Notes under the pieces: model-generated
Seen by the model: only the letters and a program-made list of their open reading frames with translations
The model's database searches: none
What the model was told of the DNA's origin: nothing
Made by a program: the position numbers and the translations under genes
In this document: positions 1-7,794 of the stretch, piece by piece
How the letters are laid out: every line of letters begins with the position of its first letter
Numbering within the stretch: position 1 is the first letter of the stretch
DNA from: Bacteroidota bacterium
GTDB taxonomy: Bacteria > Bacteroidota > Bacteroidia > Bacteroidales > Prolixibacteraceae
Direction: 5' to 3'
Length of the DNA: 9,892 nucleotides
Assembly: GCA_030695265.1 (NCBI GenBank)
Contig: JAUYTA010000509.1
Span: forward strand, 1 to 9,892

Positions 1-597
1 CAAATTCAGGATGGTGCAAAATATCCCAATTTCTTCCTTTCGAAAATTGTTACCTCACAAAACTACACCTGCGAATCGAAGCCAGAGCTTTACAGTTTTT
101 TTCTAAGTGGGGCAAATGCATTGGTTGACCGGAAAAAATTATTTGAAATTGGTGGGTTTGATGAATTATTCAATCCGTACAATTCTGAAGATGTTAATTT
201 AGGCATAAAAGCCTGGAGATTGGGCTATCCATGCTATTACGAGCACAGCGCGATATGCAAGCATCCGAATTCATCGACCATAAAAAAGGAACCCAGTAAA
301 AAGGTTAAAATCATTTCGAAGCGAAATAAAATGTACCTGCATTTTATTCATCTGAATGATTTTGAACTGTTTTATTACTTTGTAATTCTTATCGGAAAAA
401 CAATGTTCAGGGCAATTGTATTGGATTTCAGCTACTTAAAATCAGTTCAGTTATTTGTGTCTTCCATTGGAAAATGCAAAGAGCAGAAAAATGATTTTTT
501 AGCTTTACAAAAACAGTATGGGTTGGATACAAGTGTCAGGGATGTGATAGATTTTATTCACAAAGATATTGGTGATACAAAAATAGTGAAGTTTTAA
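1..597 (+). CDS. Family 2 glycosyltransferase, C-terminal part (5' end outside window)
   Basis: The frame is open from the first base, so this is the last 198 codons of a longer gene. A TTG at 121 is not a credible start, because the conserved block begins before it. Visible family features are SGANA at residues 36-40, GGFDE at 51-55 and the acidic pair E63-D64 followed by a W-R-L-G-Y segment (72-76). In inverting GT-A enzymes of family GT2 this region carries the acceptor-side loop and the catalytic base. The N-terminal nucleotide-binding half with its DXD motif is missing only because of the window edge. After the catalytic domain comes a basic KRNKMYLHF segment (107-114) and a hydrophobic stretch at about 121-140, possibly a membrane-associated helix. 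Two more glycosyltransferase genes follow at once, so a role in cytoplasmic assembly of a surface polysaccharide is inferred. Donor and acceptor sugars cannot be told. Confidence 0.88.
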   Translation, partial: QIQDGAKYPNFFLSKIVTSQNYTCESKPELYSFFLSGANALVDRKKLFEIGGFDELFNPYNSEDVNLGIKAWRLGYPCYYEHSAICKHPNSSTIKKEPSKKVKIISKRNKMYLHFIHLNDFELFYYFVILIGKTMFRAIVLDFSYLKSVQLFVSSIGKCKEQKNDFLALQKQYGLDTSVRDVIDFIHKDIGDTKIVKF

Positions 598-607
598 ACC
601 TATTTAA

Positions 608-1369
608 ATGTCTGATAGCCAAAACAATATTATTACTACTAAAATTGAACTAGATTTGATTTTAAAGCAAAACTCCGTTCCAATGGTAGTATGGTGCTTT
701 TGGTACGATGGGCAAATGAATGAAAACAGAACCCGCAGTTTTGAAATGATGAAATCACATCTTGGTGTTCCGTTGTGTCTTGTAACAAAAAATAATCTTC
801 ACCAATTTATATTGCCTGATTTTCCTTTGCATCCAGTTTTTGATTGGCTGAGCGATGTGCACAAATCAGATTACTTGCGAATTTACCTGCATCATCACTA
901 CGGCGGTGGGTGGCACGATATAAAACCAACACAATTAAGTTACAAAACTGTTTGGGATGAATTTGCGAATCCTGAAGTATATTTAGTTGGAAAACCCGAA
1001 ATCAAAGGAGGACCGGCAAAAGTGAAGGATCGAAATGGCAATTGGATGCCGAAATTCTGGAAAGATCTGGTTGCAACCAACCGATGGGTTGGAAAGGCAA
1101 ATACCCCTTTATCCCGAGAAATGTTCCGGGAAATAAATCAATTGCTCGATAAAAATTCTGAGACCTTGAGGAGAAATCCAGCCAGGCATCCTTACGATAA
1201 AAAAAGGAACAAAATTAAGCAATGGTTACGATTTGAAAACAACGATTATCCGCTTGAGTGGACCGTATTTGGGAATATTTTTCATCCCTTGAATTACAAA
1301 TTCAGGCAAAATATAAAACGGACTTTGCCCGCTGATGACATAGAAAATTTAGGACTTCCATACCGCTAA
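608..1369 (+). CDS. Capsular polysaccharide synthesis / GT32-like glycosyltransferase
   Basis: This 253-residue soluble protein has no signal peptide or membrane segment. The N-terminal half has a beta strand with VVWCFWYDG (27-35), then an R-x-x-S-x-E-M-M helix, a second strand (VPLCLVT, 54-60) and the diagnostic core HKSDYLRIYLHHHYGGGWHD (85-104). That arrangement (S/D-x-x-R helix, then Y-GG, then the metal-binding acidic motif) is typical of the DXD-containing sugar-transferase superfamily that includes GT32 and the capsular synthesis family. In most members the motif after GG reads D-x-D; here it reads W-H-D-I-K, so only D104 remains. The start is ATG, 10 bases after the previous stop, with no Shine-Dalgarno but an AT-rich leader, usual for Bacteroidota. 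It lies between two GT2 genes on the same strand, so it is probably co-transcribed and adds a sugar to a capsule or O-antigen unit. Substrates are unknown. Confidence 0.75.
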   Translation: MSDSQNNIITTKIELDLILKQNSVPMVVWCFWYDGQMNENRTRSFEMMKSHLGVPLCLVTKNNLHQFILPDFPLHPVFDWLSDVHKSDYLRIYLHHHYGGGWHDIKPTQLSYKTVWDEFANPEVYLVGKPEIKGGPAKVKDRNGNWMPKFWKDLVATNRWVGKANTPLSREMFREINQLLDKNSETLRRNPARHPYDKKRNKIKQWLRFENNDYPLEWTVFGNIFHPLNYKFRQNIKRTLPADDIENLGLPYR

Positions 1370-1415
1370 TATCGTTCCTTATTTTAGATTGTTTTATACA
1401 AATAAATATCGTGTA

Positions 1416-2192
1416 ATGGAAATTAAACCACTGGTCAGTATCGTTATTCCTTGTTTTAACCACGAAAAATTCATTGCTGAAACGATTGAATCAGTCTGTC
1501 AGTCAAGCTATCTACCCATAGAAATTGTAGTTGTAAATGACGGCTCTTCAGACAATTCGGAATTGGTGGTAATTTCCCTTCAGAATAAATATCCAAATCT
1601 GAAATACATCAGCCAGAAAAATGCAGGCCCGGCTGCTGCCCGAAATCGTGGAATTCGTGAATCCGAAGGAATATTTATTCTCCCGCTCGATGCTGACGAT
1701 TTAATTTCACATGATTATATCCAAAAAGCTATTGAAGTTCTTGAGTATGATTCATTGGTAAAACTGGTTTATTGCAATGCCGAATTTTTCGAAGAAAGAA
1801 CTGGTGAATGGAAATTAAAACCATTCTCACTTGGTTCGCTTGCCAGGGACAATATGATTTTTTGCAGCGCAATTTACAGGAAAGAAGACTGGATAGCAGC
1901 CGGAGGTTATGATGAACGAATGACCTGGGGCTGGGAAGATTGGGAATTCTGGATTTCATTGTTGAAAAATGGGGGAGAAGTGGTAAAGTTGTCCATAACC
2001 GGGTTTTATTATCGGGTGCGAAAAAACTCCAGAAGAAAGACCACCAATAAAGATGCAAAAGCAAAAACCATCGCACTAATCAATGACAAGCACAAAGATT
2101 TTGTCTATAAGTATCTGAATGGGCCTTTGCATTTTCAGCGATCATTGTCAAAAAAAATCAATTTTGTGAAGCGTTTGCTCCGATTGCAATAG
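1416..2192 (+). CDS. Family 2 glycosyltransferase (GT-A fold)
   Basis: This is a complete 258-residue enzyme. Domain features in order are VSIVIPCFN (7-15), the first strand of the nucleotide-binding fold; VVVNDGSSD (38-46), where D42 contacts the nucleotide; GPAAARNRGI (71-80); LDADD (91-95), the metal-binding DXD; GGYDE (163-167); and WGWEDWEFW (171-179), whose E174-D175 pair holds the predicted catalytic base. The short basic C-terminal tail has no membrane helix, so the protein is probably cytoplasmic and works on a lipid-linked or nucleotide-activated intermediate. ATG at 1416 is chosen because it precedes the first beta strand by only a few residues. The in-frame TTG at 1389 would add nine residues without family support. 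The gene starts 46 bases after the GT32-like gene and is the last of the three glycosyltransferases. Sugar specificity cannot be inferred from the sequence. Confidence 0.9.
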   Translation: MEIKPLVSIVIPCFNHEKFIAETIESVCQSSYLPIEIVVVNDGSSDNSELVVISLQNKYPNLKYISQKNAGPAAARNRGIRESEGIFILPLDADDLISHDYIQKAIEVLEYDSLVKLVYCNAEFFEERTGEWKLKPFSLGSLARDNMIFCSAIYRKEDWIAAGGYDERMTWGWEDWEFWISLLKNGGEVVKLSITGFYYRVRKNSRRKTTNKDAKAKTIALINDKHKDFVYKYLNGPLHFQRSLSKKINFVKRLLRLQ

Positions 2193-2214
2193 ACAAATCA
2201 AAAAACTATATTTG
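2183..2214 (+). promoter_or_regulatory. Probable fabG promoter (Bacteroidota type)
   Basis: ATTG at 2183-2186 and TATATTTG at 2207-2214 are separated by 20 bases. They fit the known Bacteroidota pattern of a -33 TTTG-like element and a -7 TAnnTTTG element; the second box is a full match. Transcription would begin at about 2220, giving a short leader before the fabG ATG at 2239. The -33 element overlaps the last codons of the preceding glycosyltransferase gene. No terminator is visible between that gene and fabG, so read-through may also contribute. Confidence 0.6.
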
Positions 2215-2238
2215 CCCAGCTAAAATAAAAATTTTAAT

Positions 2239-2985
2239 ATGAAACTTCTTGAAGGAAAAACTGCCATAATTACTGGCGCATCGAGAGGCATTGGAAAAGC
2301 AATTGCCATCAAATTTGCCGAAGAAGGTTGCAACATAGCCTTTACCGATCTTTTTGACGATGAAAACATGAAAAACACGGAAGCGGAGTTGAATGCCATG
2401 GGCGTAAAATCCAAAGGTTTTGCTTCGAATGCTGCAAGTTTTGAAGATACTGATCGTGTTGTAAACGAAATAGTTGCCGAATTTGGAGCTGTTGACGCAT
2501 TGGTGAACAATGCCGGTATCACGAAAGATACTTTACTTATGCGAATGACTGAAGATCAATGGGATGCCGTAATCAATGTAAACCTGAAATCGGTTTTCAA
2601 CTTTACCAAAGCAGCCCAGAAAATCATGTTAAAACAACGCTCAGGTTCAATTATCAACATGAGTTCGGTGGTTGGAGTAAGCGGAAATGCAGGACAGTCA
2701 AACTATTCAGCATCAAAAGCCGGTATCATTGGATTTACCAAATCAATTGCCAAAGAACTTGGGTCACGCGGAATACGCTCAAATGCAATTGCACCGGGAT
2801 TCATTATTACTGAAATGACAGCCAAAATTCCGGAAGATGCGCGCAAACAATGGGAAGCAGCCATTCCGTTGAAACGTGGCGGCACAACTGAAGAGGTTGC
2901 CAAGGTTGCCCTTTTCCTTGCGTCAGATCTGTCGTCGTATGTGAGCGGCCAGGTAATTAACGTTTGTGGCGCTATGAACACTTAG
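2239..2985 (+). CDS. fabG: 3-oxoacyl-[acyl-carrier-protein] reductase
   Basis: This short-chain dehydrogenase/reductase of 248 residues has the usual FabG length. It reduces 3-oxoacyl-ACP to 3-hydroxyacyl-ACP in the first reductive step of type II fatty acid elongation, as a cytoplasmic tetramer. The cofactor-binding TGASRGIG lies at 12-19 and NNAG at 90-93. The catalytic tetrad is N115, S143, Y156 and K160 (YSASK), matching E. coli FabG N110, S138, Y151 and K155 with a constant shift of five. The tail ends GQVINVCGAMNT. D37 at the end of the second strand (AFTDL) is unlike the E. coli enzyme and hints at some NADH use; that is inference. The start is the only sensible ATG, just before the first strand, without a Shine-Dalgarno sequence. 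The gene is flanked by its own promoter and terminator and is apparently monocistronic. A reductase for another 3-oxoacyl substrate cannot be fully excluded, but FabG is the best call. Confidence 0.92.
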   Translation: MKLLEGKTAIITGASRGIGKAIAIKFAEEGCNIAFTDLFDDENMKNTEAELNAMGVKSKGFASNAASFEDTDRVVNEIVAEFGAVDALVNNAGITKDTLLMRMTEDQWDAVINVNLKSVFNFTKAAQKIMLKQRSGSIINMSSVVGVSGNAGQSNYSASKAGIIGFTKSIAKELGSRGIRSNAIAPGFIITEMTAKIPEDARKQWEAAIPLKRGGTTEEVAKVALFLASDLSSYVSGQVINVCGAMNT

Positions 2986-3009
2986 AAAATCAGGTTGAAA
3001 ATATACTCA

Positions 3010-3038
3010 GGCCGGTCGCATTTGCACCGGCCTTTTTT
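3010..3038 (+). terminator. Intrinsic terminator after fabG
   Basis: GGCCGGT at 3010-3016 pairs perfectly with ACCGGCC at 3026-3032, and six T residues follow at 3033-3038. The GC-only core stands out in this AT-rich DNA. It lies 25 bases after the fabG stop and isolates fabG from the phosphatase gene downstream. Confidence 0.9.
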
Positions 3039-3139
3039 ATTGAAAAACGTTCATTCTTTCAATTATTTTTTTCATTTTTGAGACTCTCAGTAAGCCAATC
3101 TTTTTGCTATATTAGATAAGCCAAAAAGAACCATGTAAA

Positions 3140-5044
3140 ATGAGCCAAAAAGGAATTTCTTTTCGCCTGAATACCCATATAACAACGATTGCCATTATTA
3201 TAATCGCAATGATTGTCTATCTCAATTATCATTTCAGCAAGAAAATACTGGAAGACAAAATTGAGGAAGGTGCCATCAATCAGAGTAATTTGGTTATTTC
3301 TTCAATTTCAAGAATCACGGTTGGAACTGAAGAAATAGCAAAAAACGTTTCTTATCAGGCAATCTATTACCATCAACACAATGATCTTGATTTATTTCTC
3401 GATGAAGTTTTGGCGTCAAATAAAATATTGGAAGGCATTCATGTTGAATTATTTGATAATGAACAAAAGCGAATTACGAAATTTTCTTCAAATAGATCAG
3501 GACTGATTACTTATGACCCTGATAGTTTGAATACCGAACAATTCATTTCAGAAATGAAATCCGGCGATGGAACAATAAAGAATGGTGCATGGTCAGATCC
3601 GTTTTATTGCAGGTCTGATACCACACATTTATTAGTTTCCTACAAGATGCCAATATATTATCCTGAAACAAAGGAAATTGCAGGAAATGTAACTTGTGAT
3701 ATTTCACTTCAGCACATGAATCGAATGCTTTCAGCAATTAAAATTGGAAAAAATGGGTATTCATTCATTATCCTTCAGTCCGGTTATGTAATTACACATC
3801 CAAGAAATAATTGGATTCTCAAAAAAAATCTCTTTGAAACACCATCTCTCATTTTTAATAATGATATACAGAAAGTTATGTCGGATATTTTGAATGGTAG
3901 GAGAGGAGCGAGTCATGGAATTTCGGAGCATCTGAATAAGCAGAAGGCATGGTATTATTATGCCCCTTTATCAAATTCAAAATGGACGATTATAATAGTA
4001 ATTCCTGAAAAAGAACTGTTTAAGGAAATTGGAGTCGTTTTTCAAGTAATATTGATGGTTTCAGGAATTGGTATTTTGATTTTATTCCTTGTAAATATGT
4101 TTGTATTCAAACGATTGCTTGAACCTTTGGCCCGGATAACCGATGCAATTCAAAGTTTTACATCTGTTACCGGAAAGGAAAAAAAATCGAAAAATGAAAT
4201 AAACAGGCTTGCCGAAAGTCTTGAAGACTGGCAGGCAAAATATGGAGTTTTAATAGATGAACAGACAAAAACTGCCAGCGAAAAACTTAAATTTGAAAAG
4301 GATTTAAAATCGGCGCACGAAATTCAGCAAAACATTATTCCTTCAGGATATCCGGCATTTCAGGAGCATCCGGAAATTGACTTATATGCGATACTCAAAC
4401 CGGCAGAATTAATTGGTGGTGATTTATACGACTATTTTTTCATTGATAATGAACATATTCTGTTCGCAATAGGCGATGTTTCCGGGAAAGGTATTCCTGC
4501 CTCGCTTTTCATGGCGATTGCCAGTACTTTAATCAGGAGCAATTCCAAAGTATTGTCGTCCAAAGAAATCATTGAAGGGATTAGCAATGAATTAGGTGAC
4601 CGTAATCCCAATCAATATTTTTTGACACTATTTATCGGGATTTTAGATATCAGTACAGGAATCATGGATTATTGCAATGCCGCCCATGATTATCCGTACA
4701 TCCTACACCCCGACGGTACGGTACAAACATTATCGAAAAGCCATGGAATACCTTTGGGGATTTACAAAAACAAAAAATACAAAAGCAATACTGTTGAATT
4801 ACAATATGGCGATTTGATTCTGTTTTACACGGATGGAGTGATTAATTCGAGGAATGCTGACGGAACACATTACGGTATTGAAAAATTGAAAAGCAACATA
4901 CAAAGATTGACCGATTTAAGTTCAAAAGAAGTGGTAACCAATTTATTACAAGATATAATGACCTACGAAGACGAAAGCCATCAATCGGATGATATTTCAC
5001 TGATGGCTGTAAAGTTTTTAAATGAAACAAAAAACCAGGCTTAA
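3140..5044 (+). CDS. Membrane sensor phosphatase: Cache-like domain, HAMP-like linker, SpoIIE/RsbU PP2C domain
   Basis: This 634-residue protein is predicted to dephosphorylate serine or threonine on a regulatory partner, probably an anti-sigma-antagonist (STAS-type) protein as in RsbU/SpoIIE systems. A short cytoplasmic start is followed by a membrane helix at about 13-30. An extracytoplasmic region (about 31-295) resembles a double Cache sensor, with a W-S-D-P-F-Y segment at 151-156 and a GKNGYSFIILQSG strand at 203-215. A second membrane helix lies at about 297-323. A HAMP-like linker (P329, E353, R356-L357) and the signalling helix SAHEIQQNIIPSG (391-403) lead into the phosphatase. The PP2C metal-binding motifs are intact: GGDLYDYF (426-433), GDVSGKG (445-451), YTDGV (563-567) and D617-D618. 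No partner kinase, STAS or sigma gene lies in the window, so target and ligand are unknown. The start ATG has no clear Shine-Dalgarno. The gene converges on clpC. Confidence 0.85.
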   Translation: MSQKGISFRLNTHITTIAIIIIAMIVYLNYHFSKKILEDKIEEGAINQSNLVISSISRITVGTEEIAKNVSYQAIYYHQHNDLDLFLDEVLASNKILEGIHVELFDNEQKRITKFSSNRSGLITYDPDSLNTEQFISEMKSGDGTIKNGAWSDPFYCRSDTTHLLVSYKMPIYYPETKEIAGNVTCDISLQHMNRMLSAIKIGKNGYSFIILQSGYVITHPRNNWILKKNLFETPSLIFNNDIQKVMSDILNGRRGASHGISEHLNKQKAWYYYAPLSNSKWTIIIVIPEKELFKEIGVVFQVILMVSGIGILILFLVNMFVFKRLLEPLARITDAIQSFTSVTGKEKKSKNEINRLAESLEDWQAKYGVLIDEQTKTASEKLKFEKDLKSAHEIQQNIIPSGYPAFQEHPEIDLYAILKPAELIGGDLYDYFFIDNEHILFAIGDVSGKGIPASLFMAIASTLIRSNSKVLSSKEIIEGISNELGDRNPNQYFLTLFIGILDISTGIMDYCNAAHDYPYILHPDGTVQTLSKSHGIPLGIYKNKKYKSNTVELQYGDLILFYTDGVINSRNADGTHYGIEKLKSNIQRLTDLSSKEVVTNLLQDIMTYEDESHQSDDISLMAVKFLNETKNQA

Positions 5045-5056
5045 ACCTGGTTTTTT
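5029..5056. terminator. Bidirectional terminator between the phosphatase gene and clpC
   Basis: Six A residues plus CCAGG (5029-5039) pair with CCTGG plus six T residues (5046-5056) to form an 11-bp stem with a six-base loop. Read on either strand, the hairpin ends in a T run, so it can stop both convergent genes. The last codons of the phosphatase gene form the left arm and its TAA stop (5042-5044) sits in the loop. The clpC stop is only 12 bases past the right arm. Confidence 0.85.
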
Positions 5057-5067
5057 GTTTTCTATGT

Positions 5068-7596
5068 CTATTCCAACTTTTTTTGTACTGTTGATAAAAT
5101 CCTGATTTTTATTTTCTCTGTTTTCTTTTCAAAACCTACTGAAATAGTATCGCCTTCAACAACAGAGGCTTTAATAATTACCTCAGCCATCTCATCTTCC
5201 AGGTACTTTTGTATAGCTCTTTTGAGCGGTCGGGCGCCAAATTGCACATCATAACCTTTTTCAGCAATGAAATCTTTGGCAGCCGTTGATATTTTCAATT
5301 TGTAGTTCAATGCATTAACTCTTTCATACAATCCTTTAAGTTCAATATCAATTATCTCGTGAATGTGTTCTTTGGTTAAAGGATTGAACATGATCACGTC
5401 ATCAATTCTGTTGAGAAATTCGGGTGCAAATGCTTTTTTAAGCGCTTTTTCAACGATGTATTTGGCATGATCACCTTCGTCAACATTAGATTTTGAGGTA
5501 TTGAAACCAACTCCTCTGCCAAATTCGGTCAATTGACGCGACCCAATATTGGAGGTCATAATAATAATGGTATTCCTGAAATCAATGCTTCGTCCTAAAC
5601 TATCTGTCAAACGACCTTCGTCTAAAACCTGAAGCAAAAGGTGGAATACATCCGGATGGGCTTTTTCAATTTCATCCAAAAGAACCACTGCATAAGGTTT
5701 CCGACGCACTTTCTCAGTTAGCTGTCCACCTTCCTCGTAACCAACATATCCGGGAGGAGCGCCAACCAATCTGGAAACAGAAAATTTCTCCATGTATTCG
5801 CTCATGTCAATACGTATCAGCGAATCGTAACTGTCGAATAAATATTTAGCCAATACCTTTGCAAGTTGAGTTTTTCCAACTCCGGTTGGTCCCAGAAAAA
5901 CGAATGTGCCAATTGGTTTATTCGGATCTTTTAGTCCGGCCCGGTTTCGCTGAATGGATTTTACAATTTTCGTAATCGCCTCATTCTGACCAACAACACT
6001 GCCGGCCAACTGTTTTGCCATGTCCATCAGGCGTTTTCCTTCTGCCTGGGCTATCCGTTGAACAGGAACACCCGACATCATTGCAACGACTTCAGCTACT
6101 TTGTCTTCGGTCACAATTTCCCTGTGAATGATCAGTTCTTTTTCCCATTCTTCCTTTTCCTGTTCAAGAAGTTGTAACAGATTTTTTTCTTTGTCCCGGT
6201 GATTGGCTGCCAATTCAAAATTCTGACTCTTAACAGCTTTAATCTTTTCTTCGCGTGTTTTCTCGATCTTCTCTTCCAGTTTTACAATCCGGTCGGGAAC
6301 ATTGATATTCAGGAGATGAACGCGTGAACCAGCTTCATCAAGTGCATCAATCGCTTTGTCAGGTAAAAACCGGTCAGTTATATACCTGGCAGTCAGCTTT
6401 ACACAAGCATCAATGGCTTCAGGAGTGTAAAATACATTGTGGTGATCCTCGTAACGCTGTTTAATGTTATTCAGGATTTCAATTGTTTCGTCAACAGAAG
6501 TCGGCTCGACCATAATTTTTTGGAAACGCCTTTCAAGCGCACCGTCTTTTTCTATTTGCTGACGATATTCGTCAAGAGTAGTAGCGCCAATGCACTGAAT
6601 TTCACCACGCGCCAAAGCTGGTTTCAGCATATTTGCTGCATCCAGCGATCCGGTTGCACCACCTGCGCCAACAATCGTATGTATCTCGTCGATAAAAAGA
6701 ATTACGTTGCTAACTTTCGACAACTCGTTCAAAATAGCCTTCATCCGCTCCTCAAACTGCCCACGGTATTTGGTACCGGCAACAATAGAAGCAATGTCAA
6801 GACTTACAACTCTTTTGTCAAACAATATCCTCGATACTTTTTTCTGAACTATCCGAAGAGCAAGTCCTTCAGCTATCGCTGATTTTCCAACTCCCGGCTC
6901 TCCAATTAAAATAGGGTTGTTTTTCTTCCGTCTCGATAAAATCTGGGCAAGACGTTCAATTTCTTTTTCCCGTCCGATAATAGGATCCAGATTATTTTCT
7001 TCTGCAGCTTTGGTAATATCGACACCAAAATTATCAAGAACCGGGGTATCCGATTTAGGGTTTGCAGGCTTCTTGGCTGCTGATGGAGGACCGCCGCCTG
7101 TAGGTTTCTGGAAACTATCATCGGCATCATCGTCCTCGTCACCAAAATCCGATTTTGCTTCAGGTCGTCTGTAATCTTCCAACCTCGATTTCAGGATATA
7201 ATAATTAATGTGATACTCTCCAAGAATGTTACTGATCAGACTTTCTTTATCTTTCAGCAAAGCAAGAAGTAAATGACCGGTACTAATTGTAGCGCTGTTA
7301 AAAGCCCTGGCTTCCAGATAGACAAGCTTCAATGCTTTTTCAGCTGATTTCATTAACTGAACAGAAGCTTGAGAATCAATATCTTTTCCGGTTCTGAGCT
7401 TTTCTTCAACTGATTGTTTAATATCTGACAGATTGACACCCAAATTGGTAAGAATCTCGATTGCAATACCTTCTCCATCTCTCAGTATTCCAAGAAAAAT
7501 ATGTTCTAATCCGATACTTTCATTGCCCAGTCGTATTGCTTCTTCGCGGCTGTATGAAAGAACATCTTTGATGCGTGGTGAAAATTGTGAATCCAT
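5068..7596 (-). CDS. clpC: ATP-dependent Clp protease ATP-binding subunit ClpC
   Basis: This AAA+ unfoldase of 842 residues forms hexamers that unfold proteins and feed them to the ClpP peptidase in the cytoplasm. The N-terminal Clp repeat domain spans about 3-145, followed by an acidic, then Pro/Gly/Lys-rich linker (about 147-187). The first ATPase module has GEPGVGKS at 232-239 and Walker B VILFIDEIH at 298-306. The middle domain is a coiled coil with a UVR-like segment around 453-490, which marks ClpC rather than ClpA or the long-M-domain ClpB. The second module has GPTGVGKT at 569-576, VVLLDEIE at 637-644 and sensor-2 GARPLKR at 787-793. VGF at 696-698 is in the place of the ClpP-docking tripeptide. 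ATG at 7594-7596 is chosen because the conserved DSQFSPR start follows it at once; an in-frame TTG at 7633-7635 would add 13 unconserved residues. There is no Shine-Dalgarno. The gene is divergent from gyrA. Confidence 0.95.
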   Translation of the reverse strand: MDSQFSPRIKDVLSYSREEAIRLGNESIGLEHIFLGILRDGEGIAIEILTNLGVNLSDIKQSVEEKLRTGKDIDSQASVQLMKSAEKALKLVYLEARAFNSATISTGHLLLALLKDKESLISNILGEYHINYYILKSRLEDYRRPEAKSDFGDEDDDADDSFQKPTGGGPPSAAKKPANPKSDTPVLDNFGVDITKAAEENNLDPIIGREKEIERLAQILSRRKKNNPILIGEPGVGKSAIAEGLALRIVQKKVSRILFDKRVVSLDIASIVAGTKYRGQFEERMKAILNELSKVSNVILFIDEIHTIVGAGGATGSLDAANMLKPALARGEIQCIGATTLDEYRQQIEKDGALERRFQKIMVEPTSVDETIEILNNIKQRYEDHHNVFYTPEAIDACVKLTARYITDRFLPDKAIDALDEAGSRVHLLNINVPDRIVKLEEKIEKTREEKIKAVKSQNFELAANHRDKEKNLLQLLEQEKEEWEKELIIHREIVTEDKVAEVVAMMSGVPVQRIAQAEGKRLMDMAKQLAGSVVGQNEAITKIVKSIQRNRAGLKDPNKPIGTFVFLGPTGVGKTQLAKVLAKYLFDSYDSLIRIDMSEYMEKFSVSRLVGAPPGYVGYEEGGQLTEKVRRKPYAVVLLDEIEKAHPDVFHLLLQVLDEGRLTDSLGRSIDFRNTIIIMTSNIGSRQLTEFGRGVGFNTSKSNVDEGDHAKYIVEKALKKAFAPEFLNRIDDVIMFNPLTKEHIHEIIDIELKGLYERVNALNYKLKISTAAKDFIAEKGYDVQFGARPLKRAIQKYLEDEMAEVIIKASVVEGDTISVGFEKKTEKIKIRILSTVQKKLE

Positions 7597-7687
7597 ATTT
7601 GTAATCACGTTATTAAGTTCTGCATTAAATAACAAAAATTATTCCTAAAAGTTGGTATGCTATCGCCCCATAATAAAAATCCAAAAT

Positions 7688-7695
7688 CAAAAATA
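7688..7695 (-). promoter_or_regulatory. Possible clpC -7 promoter box
   Basis: On the - strand this reads TATTTTTG, a full match to the Bacteroidota -7 element TAnnTTTG and identical to the boxes in front of gyrA. It lies 91 bases before the clpC ATG. A convincing TTG-type -33 element at the right distance is not seen, so the call rests on one box in AT-rich DNA. Confidence 0.35.
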
Positions 7696-7794
7696 CACAT
7701 TTATTGAACAGCTATGAGTTTAATTTACTGATTTTACGAACATTGCATTGTTAAAATCTTATTCATTAATTACCAATGAAAAGCAAAGAAAACG

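Noticed and set aside
1389..1415. TTG start giving a longer second GT2 protein
   Set aside because: The added nine residues have no family support, and ATG at 1416 sits right before the first conserved strand.
1..2192. Horizontal transfer of the glycosyltransferase cluster
   Set aside because: Such clusters are often exchanged, but no mobile element, attachment site or clear composition break is visible at the border with fabG.
1729..2522. Open frames of about 100-115 codons on the - strand (1729-2076 and 2220-2522)
   Set aside because: They are antisense to the GT2 gene and fabG, whose + strand frames show full catalytic motifs. The antisense products have no family features.
3077..3115. 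Possible promoter for the phosphatase gene (TTTG at 3077-3080, TATATTAG at 3108-3115)
   Set aside because: The second box has one mismatch to TAnnTTTG and the gap of 27 bases is too long, so I do not list it as a feature. The true promoter is probably in this 154-base gap but is not recognisable.
6439..6882. Open frame of 147 codons on the + strand inside clpC
   Set aside because: It lies fully antisense to a strongly conserved AAA+ domain, has low-complexity composition with no recognisable motif, and has no promoter or ribosome site. It is a shadow of clpC.
7597..7635. TTG start giving a 13-residue extension of ClpC
   Set aside because: ClpC proteins begin at or next to the DSQFSPR segment, which follows the ATG at 7594-7596. 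The extension is in AT-rich leader DNA.
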